A DNA stretch of 64,000 nucleotides from Tiliqua scincoides (GCF_035046505.1 NC_089821.1:183382531-183446530); one strand, 5' to 3'; counted from the stretch's first letter, positions 55,001 through 58,570 are shown. The notes: generated from the letters alone by a model not told the origin. Translations and numbers: made by a program.

Positions 55001-57657
55001 ACTTGACTTGAAATTGCACATGCTCACACACAACTTTCTATGCAATTAAGGCAGATCTGCACTTAAAGACATAAGTCTGCTGCCAGCACACATAATGTGG
55101 GAAGGGGGCAGGGAGGAGGCATTCCAGGGAGGTGGAAGGCAGGCGGAGAGAGGGCAGGGAGGAGGTGTGACGGGAAGGCAGAAGGCAGAGAAAGGGTGAG
55201 TGTGTGGCGTACCAGGGAGAGGGAGGGAGACAGGTTCCGTGGCGCTCTGCTCCACCAGATCCAAGGCGTTTACCTTTTGTGGGGTTGCTTCCCTTACCTG
55301 GGGGAAGGGGATAAAAGTCCCCTTCTCCCGAGGCGGCACCCGCAGCAAACTGAGGTGTGCAAGATGGGGCGGGAGCCGTTCTCGGCACCACTGCAGCCGC
55401 GTGCCCTGGGTAGCTCAGGATTGGGCTGTAACTGATTAACCCAACAATTAAAATGAAATAAATCTTGTATCCTAACTAAAAATATTTAACCATCATCCAC
55501 ACTTGTGGTACCAAAACATAGTAAATTACACATTACCTTGGTTTTCTGTTTTATTGTACACAGAGCATTTGGTAAGAGAGAATCTGGTCCTAACGAACAA
55601 TAGAATGTGACAACTCCCGCCACAAATGACCAGAAGAGCATTAGAATGTGAAGATACCTCAAAAATAAAGAGAAAGATTACAATCCATGACACTGTATGG
55701 TTTTTTTCAAAAAACACATATGACTATTTTTCCTGCCATAAGTCTTGGAAAAACATATCCAACACCATGAGATATACATAATAAACATGCACAGTTATCA
55801 ACCAATACCAAGGCAACCATATAATAGGGTATTTATTTTCAAAACTCAGACATCTCAAATGAACAACACTTTCTAGTTTACACTGACACTGTACATATCC
55901 TGCTCCCACTTATGTATTTATGCCACTTATACATTTCTCACCTTCATAAGATAGGAGCATACCTTTCGTTGATACTGAACATACGATACTGAAGCACTAA
56001 CCTAAACCAACACAATACTGCCTGTGATACCTACATGCAAACTACAGAGTAAAAAATAGGGATAGGATTGCTTCCATCCATATATCAGAGAAATAGAATA
56101 TAGTAAAAAAAACAAAAAACATTAACAATGAAATCATTGTGCTCATGTGTATGCGTGGATTTTTGTCTTTCAATTCATTTGCTTGTACAGAATTTCAAAT
56201 AAACCTAACAGAAAAGGAAAATAAAAATGTACACAAGCTCATTACACATCACTTCTAAACAATTGGGTTTTAAAAAATTATTTTTGCAATTGATTGTAAG
56301 TCACCTTGAATATCAGGCAGTCAAAAGGCAGGACAGAAATCTTTCAAATGTAGAAATAAAATGGAGGTATCAGAGGTGAAAACTGGTTGATACTACAAGT
56401 TTAAAATTAAAATACATGAAGTGTAAAATTCTGAGATAATCTTCTCAAAACTTTATTAACTTCAAGAGTGAGTTTGAAGACATTGAAGTGCTTCAGTTAT
56501 GACTCACTATGGTAAGAAGAATCCTAAAGTACCAATAGGAAGATTTTCCACATGATAATACCAGGAACTGAGGTAGCCAGTGACATTTTGTGACTTGAAC
56601 TTTAAAAGCACATCATTTTGAAAGAGGCTGCAGTGGGTTTTGCTTCTCAAGTTCTAACTGACTGTTGCACTTGAGGTTAGGAAAGATTTCCCTCTAGTTA
56701 AAATCTGATGTGCCCTTGGAAAGTTATTGTTCCCTCATTCTTTTACATCTCTGAACTTCAATATAGTACTTCTCATTTGCTCCCATCTCTTTGTGCAAAC
56801 AGTCTAGGGCAGAAGAACAGAGTACAATGTGCGCAGAGCCTTCCCATAGAATAAAGGGAGCAACCAGCTCATTCCACTATACTGTACAATCAAACAGAAA
56901 AAGTTCAAGAATGCTCCTGTTATGTCACTAGGAAGACTGCATAACTGAAGTGTTAAATGGAGAAAGTTTAGTGCTCCACATTGGCATATGCAAAGGTTAA
57001 GACTGACACTCTTTAAAATTGAGAAAAAACCAACAGGTTCCTTTTAGAAGCCTGTTTATGAATCTCAAGAACTGCACCTCAGGACAGAGTTCCTTTTTGA
57101 AAATGAGTTTAAACCCCTCTGACTACAATGGAACTCACTTCTGAGTAGACAGGCATAGGACTGGGCTCTGAGTACCCTGCTCAGTCCTTCAGAGCAGGGC
57201 AGGGTAGCAGTGTCAGTAAACAAGTGGGGCTTTTTGGACACAGGTTTTGGGGCAGCCTGACAGCACAAACCTCTGCCTGCCTACTCAGAAGTAAGTCCCA
57301 CAGATTCAATGGGGCTACTCCCAGGTAAGCGGGGACAGGGCTGCAGCCTGAACAGGTCGCCGAGTGTTCCCTTCCAGACAGAAGCTCCCCGCCAGGCTGT
57401 GGCTGAACAGAGGCTGCGAGCCCGGCTGGCAGGGAGCGCGGACGGGCTCCGGGCGCGCTCCCCAGGCTGAGCGGTAGCCCCCCCCCCCCGGCAGGCGAAG
57501 TCCCTCCCGCAGCTTACCGGCTAAGCAGGAGCGTCGCCGCACTGAGCCCCAGGAGGACGCCGCAGAACAAGGGGTACTGGCGGCAGGTCTCGCGCAGCGC
57601 CTCCGCCCCGCGCACGCGTTGGCACAGCCTCTCCCCGGCCACGCGCACCCACCTCAT
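15517..57657 (-). CDS. SNX14: SNX14 (sorting nexin 14), complete, 29 coding exons
   Basis: ER-anchored sorting nexin (PXA-RGS-PX-PXC type) that acts at ER contact sites with lipid droplets and endolysosomes; loss in humans causes a cerebellar ataxia. Twenty-nine exons with GT-AG junctions and consistent phases total 2841 nt, that is 946 codons plus TAA, equal to the human length I remember. Domains by residue: a hydrophobic hairpin at about 27-70; PXA about 130-304; RGS about 335-465; a basic, serine-rich linker; PX about 565-690, including YRRYLEF and [14 protein letters not shown] about 800-920. The start is the ATG at 57657-57655, in the [11 protein letters not shown] context that parallels the human N terminus. 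The terminal residues are VSPWL. No frame break is seen. The gene is convergent with NT5E and driven from the CpG island at 57.4-58.2 kb. Confidence 0.98.
15556..16264 (-). other. SNX14 intron 28
   Basis: AT-rich. A local A/T repeat around 15820-15870 repeats ACAATTGTAAAA-like text. Nothing else is recognised. Confidence 0.5.
16265..16321 (-). CDS. SNX14: SNX14 exon 28
   Basis: Acceptor TATTTTCAG and donor GTAGGT. Encodes [19 protein letters not shown], the C-terminal helix of the PXC domain. Confidence 0.95.
16499..16640 (-). mobile_element. CR1 LINE 3'-end fragment in SNX14 intron 27
   Basis: The text GCCCCACAGGATCAGGCCAT, then TTCTGTATCTCACCCACC and CCTGATGCCCTCCCCTGC, matches the 3' part of the larger CR1 copies at 46.3 and 51.8 kb. 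It is short and non-coding. The remaining intron (16641-17533) is unassigned. Confidence 0.7.
17534..17625 (-). CDS. SNX14: SNX14 exon 27
   Basis: Acceptor TTTTGTCTAG and donor GTATTT. Encodes [20 protein letters not shown], then [11 protein letters not shown], the PXC domain. Confidence 0.95.
17626..19138 (-). other. SNX14 intron 26
   Basis: About 1.5 kb without recognisable repeat ends or coding exons. A 60-74 codon minus-strand frame near 18564-18788 has no splice support or familiar sequence. Confidence 0.5.
19139..19234 (-). CDS. SNX14: SNX14 exon 26
   Basis: Acceptor TTTATTCCAG; donor GTTAAG, a weaker site with T at +3. Encodes [20 protein letters not shown], then [12 protein letters not shown]. 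Confidence 0.95.
19478..19642 (-). CDS. SNX14: SNX14 exon 25
   Basis: Acceptor GACTTTGCAG and donor GTGAGT. Encodes [20 protein letters not shown] through [19 protein letters not shown], the PXC domain. Confidence 0.96.
19720..20136 (-). mobile_element. Degenerate mariner-like MITE (TA-flanked), reverse copy
   Basis: Its right end (GGTTATATCTGTA, 20128-20138) is the inverse of the left end at 24438. The interior shares GATGGATTGTCAGCTGGCTG and AAACAGCCTTGCTGATCTTC with copies at 34398 and 43452. The left boundary is approximate. It lies upstream of SNX14 exon 25. Confidence 0.6.
20715..20838 (-). CDS. SNX14: SNX14 exon 24
   Basis: Acceptor GATTTTTAG and donor GTGAGA. Encodes [20 protein letters not shown], then [13 protein letters not shown]. 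Confidence 0.96.
20839..21799 (-). other. SNX14 intron 23, 3' part
   Basis: Mostly unassigned. At about 21425-21510 the text TACTGCTATGAACCGCCTTG, then GGTTATTAAAAGCAGAG, resembles the shared 3' tail of squamate LINE/SINE families (AACCGCCTTG...). Confidence 0.4.
21800..22237 (+). mobile_element. hAT non-autonomous element, family B
   Basis: The ends CAGGGGTGTCCAAAC and GTTTGGGCACCCCTG are inverted repeats. The 8-bp flanks are CTCTAGGT and CTCCAGTT (6 of 8 identical), and the element is 438 bp. Other copies: 24698-25126 and, inverted, 40341-40793. It has no transposase coding sequence, so it is a deletion-type or MITE-type copy needing a helper. Confidence 0.85.
22664..22783 (-). CDS. SNX14: SNX14 exon 23
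   Basis: Acceptor TTAATTGCAG and donor GTATGA. Encodes [20 protein letters not shown], then [20 protein letters not shown]. Confidence 0.96.
22914..22954 (-). CDS. SNX14: SNX14 exon 22
   Basis: A 41-nt exon with acceptor CAATTGCAG and donor GTGGGT. Encodes [14 protein letters not shown]. Confidence 0.94.
23271..23525 (-). mobile_element. tRNA-derived SINE, degenerate, reverse orientation
   Basis: Read on the minus strand: a worn tRNA-like head (near 23520-23440), then GATAGGGCTGGAGCAG and a tail with GTCTGACTCTGTATAAGACA and CAGCTTTGTGTGTTC. This matches the widespread lizard SINE whose tail reads GTCTGACTCAGTATAAGGCA. Promoter boxes are degraded. It lies in SNX14 intron 21. Confidence 0.6.
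23654..23765 (-). CDS. SNX14: SNX14 exon 21
   Basis: Acceptor CCTTTTGAAG and donor GTATGT. Encodes [20 protein letters not shown], then [17 protein letters not shown], the end of the PX domain. Confidence 0.96.
24003..24103 (-). CDS. SNX14: SNX14 exon 20
   Basis: Acceptor TATTATCCAG and donor GTAGAA. Encodes [20 protein letters not shown], then [13 protein letters not shown], the PX domain. Confidence 0.96.
24253..24336 (-). CDS. SNX14: SNX14 exon 19
   Basis: Acceptor GTTTTCAG and donor GTAGGT. Encodes [20 protein letters not shown], then ESKLTEFH, the PX core with its RRYLEF motif. Confidence 0.96.
24492..24689 (+). mobile_element. hAT non-autonomous element, family A
   Basis: The ends CAGCGATTTTCAACC and GTTGAAAATGGTTG are inverted repeats. 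The 8-bp flanks are CTCTATGC and CTCTAAGC (7 of 8). The interior has repeated AAGGCACA motifs and no coding capacity. It sits inside the mariner-like element, directly against the next hAT. Confidence 0.85.
24698..25126 (+). mobile_element. hAT non-autonomous element, family B, inserted at the target duplication of its neighbour
   Basis: The ends CAGGGGTGTCCAAAC and the degraded TTTAGGCATCCCTG are inverted. Flanks CTCTAAGC at 24690-24697 and 25127-25134 are identical. The left flank is also the right target duplication of the 24492-24689 element. Length is 429 bp, with no transposase frame. Confidence 0.9.
25231..25712 (+). mobile_element. CR1 LINE fragment, end of ORF2
   Basis: Encodes [20 protein letters not shown], then [20 protein letters not shown], the C-terminal region of the CR1 reverse-transcriptase protein. 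Frame changes follow. It lies between the mariner-like left half and the L1. Confidence 0.85.
25716..29183 (+). mobile_element. L1-clade LINE, 5' half with ORF1, 3'-truncated
   Basis: A 5' UTR-like stretch runs from about 25716. ORF1 (26564-27259, 231 codons) has an N-terminal coiled coil (heptads from residue 1 to about 90) and an RRM-like part ([20 protein letters not shown]). ORF2 begins at 27357 with [16 protein letters not shown], an AP-type endonuclease; [22 protein letters not shown] and SDHNPMIW follow in changing frames. An RT segment contains [20 protein letters not shown] and [15 protein letters not shown]. Sequence stops after [10 protein letters not shown], before the FADD motif. 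Frame changes and the truncation make it inactive. It lies in SNX14 intron 18, antisense to the gene. Confidence 0.9.
26564..27259 (+). pseudogene. L1 ORF1 protein (RNA-binding chaperone), 231 codons intact
   Basis: Trimerising coiled coil (about residues 1-90, rich in E, K, M, V heptads), then the L1 RRM with LRLRGVPE and the C-terminal domain containing [20 protein letters not shown]. In L1 elements this nucleic-acid-binding chaperone packages the L1 RNA. The frame is open, but the element has lost half of ORF2. The start could lie slightly upstream. Confidence 0.8.
29279..30133. repeat. SNX14 intron 18, 5' part, with a degraded Tigger-like repeat
   Basis: From about 29520 to about 30060, GGTTAGGTTCCTGG and a second GGTTAGGTTCCAGGGAACC resemble the ends of pogo/Tigger-type elements. 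An open 129-codon + frame inside has no recognisable domain. Classification is tentative. Confidence 0.3.
30134..30335 (-). CDS. SNX14: SNX14 exon 18
   Basis: Acceptor TTTCACTGCAG and donor GTAGGC. Encodes [20 protein letters not shown], then [20 protein letters not shown] and [15 protein letters not shown], the start of the PX domain. Confidence 0.96.
30400..30751 (-). mobile_element. hAT non-autonomous element, family C
   Basis: The ends CAGTGCTTCTCAAA and TTTGAGAACCACTG are inverted repeats. The 8-bp flanks CTCTTGTG and CTCTAGTG match at 7 of 8. The 352-bp interior includes GACCCAACCGGAAGTGATGT and AAATTGGCTTGCAACACACC. The same family occurs in the other orientation at 47394-47756. No coding sequence. 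Confidence 0.88.
30760..32202 (-). other. SNX14 intron 17, middle
   Basis: Contains a perfect 30-bp palindrome at 31353-31382 (arm TATTCTTAATAAGAA). It is followed by TTTATATACTGTTTTTCAAC, then AAGCAGTTTACACAGTAAAA, which resembles the 3' tail of an L2/CR1-like LINE. The rest is unassigned. Confidence 0.45.
32211..32504. mobile_element. hAT non-autonomous element, family D, next to SNX14 exon 17
   Basis: The ends CAGGATGATCAGATGTC and GACATCTGGTCACCCTG are inverted. The flanks GGCAAAGA and GGCAAAGG match at 7 of 8. It is 294 bp with no coding capacity. It starts 11 intronic bases plus the target duplication past the exon 17 donor. Confidence 0.88.
32524..32656 (-). CDS. SNX14: SNX14 exon 17
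   Basis: Acceptor TACACAG and donor GTGAGT. Encodes [20 protein letters not shown] through [18 protein letters not shown] hAT element begins within 20 bases of the donor. Confidence 0.96.
32657..34397 (-). other. SNX14 intron 16, 3' part
   Basis: About 1.7 kb with several short open frames but no recognised protein, repeat end or splice-supported exon. A C-run lies near 34208. Confidence 0.5.
34398..34863 (+). mobile_element. Mariner-like MITE, full-length copy
   Basis: Flanked by TA on both sides (34396-34397 and 34864-34865). The ends CAGGTCCAGCCTACACGAAT and CGCGAATAATGTGGCTCAAC..CTG are imperfect inverted repeats. It is 466 bp, non-coding, and the same family as 43452-43916. Sequence after it (34864-35165) is unassigned. 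Confidence 0.8.
35166..35192 (-). CDS. SNX14: SNX14 exon 16 (27-nt microexon)
   Basis: Acceptor TTATTGCAG and donor GTAAGT. Encodes [10 protein letters not shown] with split codons at both ends, matching human RGSLSLDDFR. At 27 nt it is a frame-preserving microexon, so skipping would keep the frame. Confidence 0.93.
35193..36072 (-). other. SNX14 intron 15, 3' part
   Basis: Unassigned apart from a short tandem run of TTTTACTTTAC-like units near 35485-35517. Confidence 0.4.
36073..36560. mobile_element. GC-rich non-autonomous element with AGCCCAATCC ends
   Basis: Begins AGCCCAATCCTGGGC and ends AGGATTGGGCT, an inverted pair. The GC-rich interior contains AAGTCCCCTTCTCCCAAGG, shared with 1-388 and 55080-55428. 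Its ends resemble those of the shorter TTA-flanked MITEs. Its open frames on both strands are by-products of GC content. Confidence 0.65.
37025..37155. mobile_element. TTA-type MITE fragment
   Basis: Carries the internal palindrome of the family (GGTAAGGGGAAATGTTTCCC) and a right end GGATAGGATTGCGTCCTTA. The left end is not recognisable. The flanking intron (36561-37024 and 37156-37519) is unassigned. Confidence 0.6.
37520..37578 (-). CDS. SNX14: SNX14 exon 15
   Basis: Acceptor CTGACTTAG and donor GTAAGT. Encodes [19 protein letters not shown] and part of a lysine codon, in the linker after RGS. Confidence 0.94.
37855..38500 (+). mobile_element. CR1 LINE, degenerate 3' part
   Basis: Degraded frames keep [18 protein letters not shown] and similar text from the CR1 ORF2 C terminus. 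Around 38400-38490 follow CTTCCTAGAGGCAGCTGGTG and TTGGCCTGATCCAATAGGG, the CR1 3' UTR. Older than the copies at 46 and 52 kb. The rest of SNX14 intron 14 (38501-39086) is unassigned. Confidence 0.75.
39087..39211 (-). CDS. SNX14: SNX14 exon 14
   Basis: Acceptor TTGCCTGTAG and donor GTGAGT. Encodes [20 protein letters not shown], then [20 protein letters not shown], the end of the RGS domain. Confidence 0.96.
39337..39722 (+). mobile_element. tRNA-derived SINE with 10-bp target duplication
   Basis: The tRNA-like head has an A box (TGGCTCAGTTGG, 39353-39364) and a B box (AGTTCGAAAC, 39405-39414). The body ends in AACCGCCTTGG, then GGCGGTATATAAATACCTGT and an (AAAT)n tail. Flanks AACTAAATTT at 39327-39336 and 39723-39732 are identical. 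This is a lizard-type SINE; the tail is the kind shared with a partner LINE. The perfect duplication suggests a fairly recent insertion. It lies in SNX14 intron 13, opposite to the gene. Confidence 0.88.
40086..40241 (-). CDS. SNX14: SNX14 exon 13
   Basis: Acceptor CTACTAACAG and donor GTAAGT. Encodes [20 protein letters not shown] through [20 protein letters not shown], the RGS core. Confidence 0.96.
40341..40793 (-). mobile_element. hAT non-autonomous element, family B, reverse copy
   Basis: The ends CAGGGGTGCCCAAAC and TTTGGACACCCCTG are inverted. The flanks CTCTAGCC at 40333-40340 and 40794-40801 are identical. 453 bp, non-coding. Its proximal edge is about 100 bases upstream of the SNX14 exon 13 acceptor. 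Confidence 0.9.
41118..41480. mobile_element. Tigger/mariner-like MITE in SNX14 intron 12
   Basis: Begins near TACAAGTTGGTTCTTGGTAT and shows GATCTGTTCCCCAACCCCCC. The far side has CAGGTCTGGAACCCACAGAT, similar to inverted ends of pogo/Tigger-type elements. Boundaries are approximate, with no coding frame. Confidence 0.5.
41513..41627 (-). CDS. SNX14: SNX14 exon 12
   Basis: Acceptor TTTTATTCAG and donor GTAAGA. Encodes [20 protein letters not shown], then [18 protein letters not shown], the first part of the RGS domain. Confidence 0.95.
41744..41824 (-). CDS. SNX14: SNX14 exon 11
   Basis: Acceptor CTTTCTGCAG and donor GTAAGC. Encodes [20 protein letters not shown], then PRNKKFS, the linker before the RGS domain. 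Confidence 0.95.
41922..41966 (-). CDS. SNX14: SNX14 exon 10
   Basis: A 45-nt exon with acceptor TTTTATTAG and donor GTGAGT. Encodes [15 protein letters not shown], the end of the PXA domain. Confidence 0.95.
41967..42933 (-). other. SNX14 intron 9
   Basis: About 970 bases with no recognised repeat end, RNA gene or exon. Confidence 0.5.
42934..43009 (-). CDS. SNX14: SNX14 exon 9
   Basis: Acceptor CTTCTTGCAG and donor GTAAGT. Encodes [20 protein letters not shown], then FLADP, a hallmark of PXA domains. A long GA/CT microsatellite lies just upstream of its acceptor. Confidence 0.95.
43040..43102 (+). repeat. CT/GA microsatellite with short AC run
   Basis: About 40 bases of TC dinucleotides, one interruption, and then ACACACACACAC. 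On the SNX14 strand it is a purine (GA) tract about 35-75 bases upstream of the exon 9 acceptor. Confidence 0.95.
43452..43916 (+). mobile_element. Mariner-like MITE, full-length copy
   Basis: TA at 43450-43451 and 43917-43918. The ends CAGGTTCAGCCTTGTTATAC and TTTATGAGGTTCAACCTG are inverted. The 465-bp interior contains a GA microsatellite (43603-43624) where the 34398 copy has a G-run. No coding frame. Confidence 0.82.
43917..44662 (-). other. SNX14 intron 8 remainder
   Basis: Unassigned intron sequence between two transposons. Confidence 0.4.
44663..44841. mobile_element. TTA-flanked MITE, full length
   Basis: GGGCCCAATCCTATCCAATT and AATTGGATAGGATTGGGCCC are near-perfect terminal inverted repeats. 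Both are flanked by TTA (44660-44662, 44842-44844). The 179-bp interior has an inverted GGTAAGGGAACAAATGTTCCC. A three-base TWA duplication is the PIF/Harbinger signature, so that superfamily is likely. No coding capacity. Confidence 0.82.
44945..45101 (-). CDS. SNX14: SNX14 exon 8
   Basis: Acceptor TTACCCACAG and donor GTATAG. Encodes [20 protein letters not shown], then [20 protein letters not shown], in the PXA domain. Confidence 0.96.
45102..45740 (-). other. SNX14 intron 7
   Basis: AT-rich, with no recognised repeat or exon. Confidence 0.5.
45741..45825 (-). CDS. SNX14: SNX14 exon 7
   Basis: Acceptor GTTTTTCAG and donor GTAACA. Encodes [20 protein letters not shown], then IIAKARQK, in the PXA domain. 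Confidence 0.96.
45870..46040 (-). repeat. LINE 3'-tail-like repeats (CCGCCTTT motif)
   Basis: ATTTATACCCCGCCTTTTTC and, further on, CATTTCTATCCCACCTTTCC with GATGCTCACAACAAAC match, in reverse, the common squamate 3' tail (AAAGGCGGTATAAAT). Probably two decayed LINE/SINE ends. Confidence 0.5.
46326..47080 (-). mobile_element. CR1 LINE, 5'-truncated, with ORF2 C terminus and 3' UTR
   Basis: The 3' end (46326) consists of CATAAGAA octamer repeats, the CR1 tail. Minus-strand coding text (47002-46526, 158 codons) starts [20 protein letters not shown] and runs to [12 protein letters not shown] without a stop. It corresponds to the end of the CR1 reverse-transcriptase ORF. Near its 5' end a 21-bp unit (AATACTAACCGTTTTGTTCT C) is tandemly doubled at 47012-47053. 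The short truncation and open frame point to a fairly recent copy. Confidence 0.9.
47081..48420 (+). repeat. Unclassified old segment carrying a nested hAT (SNX14 intron 6)
   Basis: The sequence on both sides of the hAT at 47394-47756 appears continuous (AACTCCCCACAAAACCAGGG, GATCCGATTCACTGCCCTGG and similar text). A + strand frame of 188 codons (47740-48306) starts inside the hAT and shows no known domain; a minus frame (47781-48047) overlaps it. It may be part of an older repeat or a decayed processed transcript. I cannot place it. Confidence 0.3.
47394..47756 (+). mobile_element. hAT non-autonomous element, family C, second copy
   Basis: The ends CAGCAATTCTCAAAC and GGTGAAAACCACTG are degraded inverted repeats. 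The flanks GCTTAAAG and GCTTAAAA match at 7 of 8. The interior is collinear, in opposite orientation, with 30400-30751 (shared: GGGACCCACTAGGTGGGTTG). 363 bp, non-coding. Confidence 0.87.
48594..49112. mobile_element. GC-rich non-autonomous element (CCCAATACTATC end)
   Basis: Begins CAGCCCAATACTATCAGGC and ends GGAAGCATAGGATTGTGCTC, related to the AGCCCAATCC family. A 173-codon + frame and minus frames arise in its GC-rich middle and show no domain. The intron from 49113 to 49628 is unassigned. Confidence 0.5.
49629..49716 (-). CDS. SNX14: SNX14 exon 6
   Basis: Acceptor ATTTTGCAG and donor GTAACA. Encodes [20 protein letters not shown], then SVLIRRIYK, in the PXA domain. Confidence 0.96.
49717..50953 (-). 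other. SNX14 intron 5, 3' part
   Basis: AT-rich and unassigned. No transposon end or exon is recognised. Confidence 0.45.
50954..51127. mobile_element. TTA-type MITE
   Basis: GGCCCAAATCCTAGCCAACT and AGTTGGTTAGGATTGTGCCC are inverted, flanked by TAA and TAG. Contains AAGGGAATCTTTGTTCCCTT, the family's central palindrome. About 174 bp. Confidence 0.75.
51560..51660 (-). repeat. LINE 3'-tail-like fragment
   Basis: AAATATATTTATATCCTGCC, then AAGTAGCCCAAGGCAGCTTA, is a decayed version of the reverse-oriented squamate LINE tail. Short and non-coding. Confidence 0.45.
51757..52662 (-). mobile_element. CR1 LINE, 5'-truncated, long open ORF2 3' end
   Basis: The minus strand holds 228 codons without a stop (52637-51951): [38 protein letters not shown] and a stop after [12 protein letters not shown]. 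This is the CR1 RT C-terminal region. The 3' UTR includes the text ATCAGGCCATAGGCCCATCT, and the tail is CATAAGAA repeats. It is closely similar to the 46326-47080 copy but reaches further 5'. It lies in SNX14 intron 5, same strand as the gene. Confidence 0.92.
52998..53041 (-). CDS. SNX14: SNX14 exon 5
   Basis: A 44-nt exon with acceptor GTACGCAG and donor GTAAGA. Encodes [15 protein letters not shown], the start of the PXA domain. Confidence 0.95.
53125..53383. mobile_element. hAT non-autonomous element, family E
   Basis: The ends CAGCAGCTACTAAACT and ATTTGGGAACCACTG are degraded inverted repeats. The flanks GTTTAGTG at 53117-53124 and 53384-53391 are identical. 259 bp, non-coding, in the 641-bp SNX14 intron 4. 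Confidence 0.88.
53683..53761 (-). CDS. SNX14: SNX14 exon 4
   Basis: Acceptor TTCTTTAG and donor GTAACA. Encodes [20 protein letters not shown], then DASLSE, leading into the PXA domain. Confidence 0.96.
53861..53937 (-). CDS. SNX14: SNX14 exon 3
   Basis: Acceptor TTCTTTTAG and donor GTAAGC. Encodes [20 protein letters not shown], then KCKRH. The CxxC and KCKRH cluster matches human CAVCGKVKCKRH. Confidence 0.96.
53938..55079 (-). other. SNX14 intron 2, 3' part
   Basis: About 1.1 kb with no recognised repeat or exon. Confidence 0.45.
55080..55428. mobile_element. GC-rich non-autonomous element, right part
   Basis: Ends in CTCAGGATTGGGCT. The interior has AAGTCCCCTTCTCCCGAGG, shared with 36073-36560 and 1-388. 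The left terminus is unclear. Opposing open frames here are composition artefacts. Confidence 0.55.
55537..55657 (-). CDS. SNX14: SNX14 exon 2
   Basis: Acceptor TTTTTGAG and donor GTAATG. Encodes [20 protein letters not shown], the second membrane segment, then [20 protein letters not shown]. It contains no in-frame stop. Confidence 0.96.
55658..57109 (-). other. SNX14 intron 1, main part
   Basis: Mostly unassigned. At about 56280-56370, GATTGTAAGTCACCTTGAAT, then AAAAGGCAGGACAGAAAT, resembles the squamate LINE 3' tail (GTAAGCCGCCTTGA...). Confidence 0.45.
57110..57345. mobile_element. Short palindromic MITEs in SNX14 intron 1
   Basis: At about 57278-57340, TACTCAGAAGTAAGTCCCAC and GGGGCTACTCCCAGGTAAG face each other around CAGATTCAATG. 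The partial arm GAACTCACTTCTGAGTAGAC lies near 57130. The same foldback text occurs near 560-650, 43330, 47590 and 58240-58350. No coding sequence. Confidence 0.6.
57518..57657 (-). CDS. SNX14: SNX14 exon 1 (coding part)
   Basis: ATG at 57657; donor GTAAGC at 57517. Encodes [15 protein letters not shown] through [18 protein letters not shown], the first membrane segment. It is very GC-rich, as expected for a CpG-island exon. Phase 2 end. Confidence 0.95.
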
Positions 57658-57987
57658 GGCGGTGGGGAACGGGGTGGGCACGCGCCCCGGCCGCAGAGCA
57701 ACTCCCGAGTCTCCTCAGTGCTCGGGAAGGGACTCTGGCGCTCCCGACTTCCGGTTTCTTGCCCGCGCGACCCCGATCACGTGACAGAAATGACGCTCGT
57801 CACGCGCCAGAGGCGGGCCGACGGCGCAGCGTTGCTAGACCGGAAGTTGGCGTTGGCGGTTCTCCAACGGGTCGTTTACGACCGTTGCTGCGGAAGCCGC
57901 CGGGGCAGCCTCCCCTCGCTGTTGGGGTGGGGAGTGCGCCTGAAGCGTCGTCGCCCTAGTGCTGGGAGGGCCCTCGCAGTGCTCAAA

Positions 57988-58078
57988 ATGGCGGCGCTGG
58001 TGAAGGCTGGCGGGCCAGCAGCCCTCCTCACAGCCCCCGGCGGAGGGAGCTGCCTGCTGCACGCCGCCCAGCCCACAG
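57988..58078 (+). other. Candidate first coding exon of a divergent transcript
   Basis: An ATG embedded in a YY1-type site (AAAATGGCGGC) opens MAALVKAGGPAALLTAPGGG, then SCLLHAAQPT, and meets a possible donor (CACAG|GTGCAC) at 58079. The peptide looks like a mitochondrial leader in composition only. No convincing second exon was found downstream; a + frame at 59654-59905 is a weak candidate. I do not recognise a gene. Confidence 0.2.
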
Positions 58079-58393
58079 GTGCACGCCTCTGCTCCCTGTT
58101 GCGTAGACGCAACGCGGGACAGAGGCGGCTCAAGGGCGCTCACAGCCGCTCGCAGGACGGAAGGCCTCCCACGCCCAGACTACGCCTGTCCTTCCCACGG
58201 AGCAGGAGGTAGCACTGGCATTAGAACACCCTCACTTGCAGGCCTTACTCCTGGGTAACCACTTGAGAGGGGCAGGCTGCAATCCTCCCCTCACTTTCCC
58301 GGTAGTCCCACTGAACACACTAGTGCTTACCTCTGAGTAGACCTGGTTAGTCTTGGGAGACCCAACATCTTTAGGGTAGCACTTCTCACCTTA

Positions 58394-58570
58394 GGGCCCA
58401 ATCCTATTCAATGTTCCAGTGCTGGGGCAGCTGTGCCATTGGGGTGCGTACTGCTTCCTGTGGTGGAGGGGAAGCCACTGGGGCCTTCTCAAGGTATGGG
58501 ACCGTGTTCCCTTACCACAGGGCTTCATTGTAGCTACACCAGAGCTGGAAGATTGGATAGGATTGGGCCC
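58394..58570. mobile_element. TTA-flanked MITE, full length
   Basis: GGGCCCAATCCTATTCAATG and GATTGGATAGGATTGGGCCC are inverted, with TTA at 58391-58393 and 58571-58573. 177 bp, same family as 44663-44841. It lies just outside the CpG island. Confidence 0.82.

Larger units (their letters stand above)
57350..58210. promoter_or_regulatory. CpG island with the SNX14 promoter
   Basis: Strongly GC- and CpG-rich, unlike the AT-rich surroundings, and spanning SNX14 exon 1. Seen: an E-box palindrome TCACGTGA (57777-57784) inside ATCACGTGAC; CCGGAAGT-type ETS sites at 57754-57747 (minus) and 57840-57847 (plus); a YY1-type CAAAATGGCGGC at 57984-57995 (plus). No TATA box is evident. The + strand sites suggest possible divergent transcription. 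The 197-codon + frame (57619-58212) is largely a composition effect. Confidence 0.85.

Noticed and set aside
57619-58212. 197-codon + strand frame over the CpG island
   Set aside because: It starts inside SNX14 exon 1 on the other strand, is dominated by R, G, P and A codons, and has no domain. Only the sub-frame from 57988 is kept as a tentative exon.
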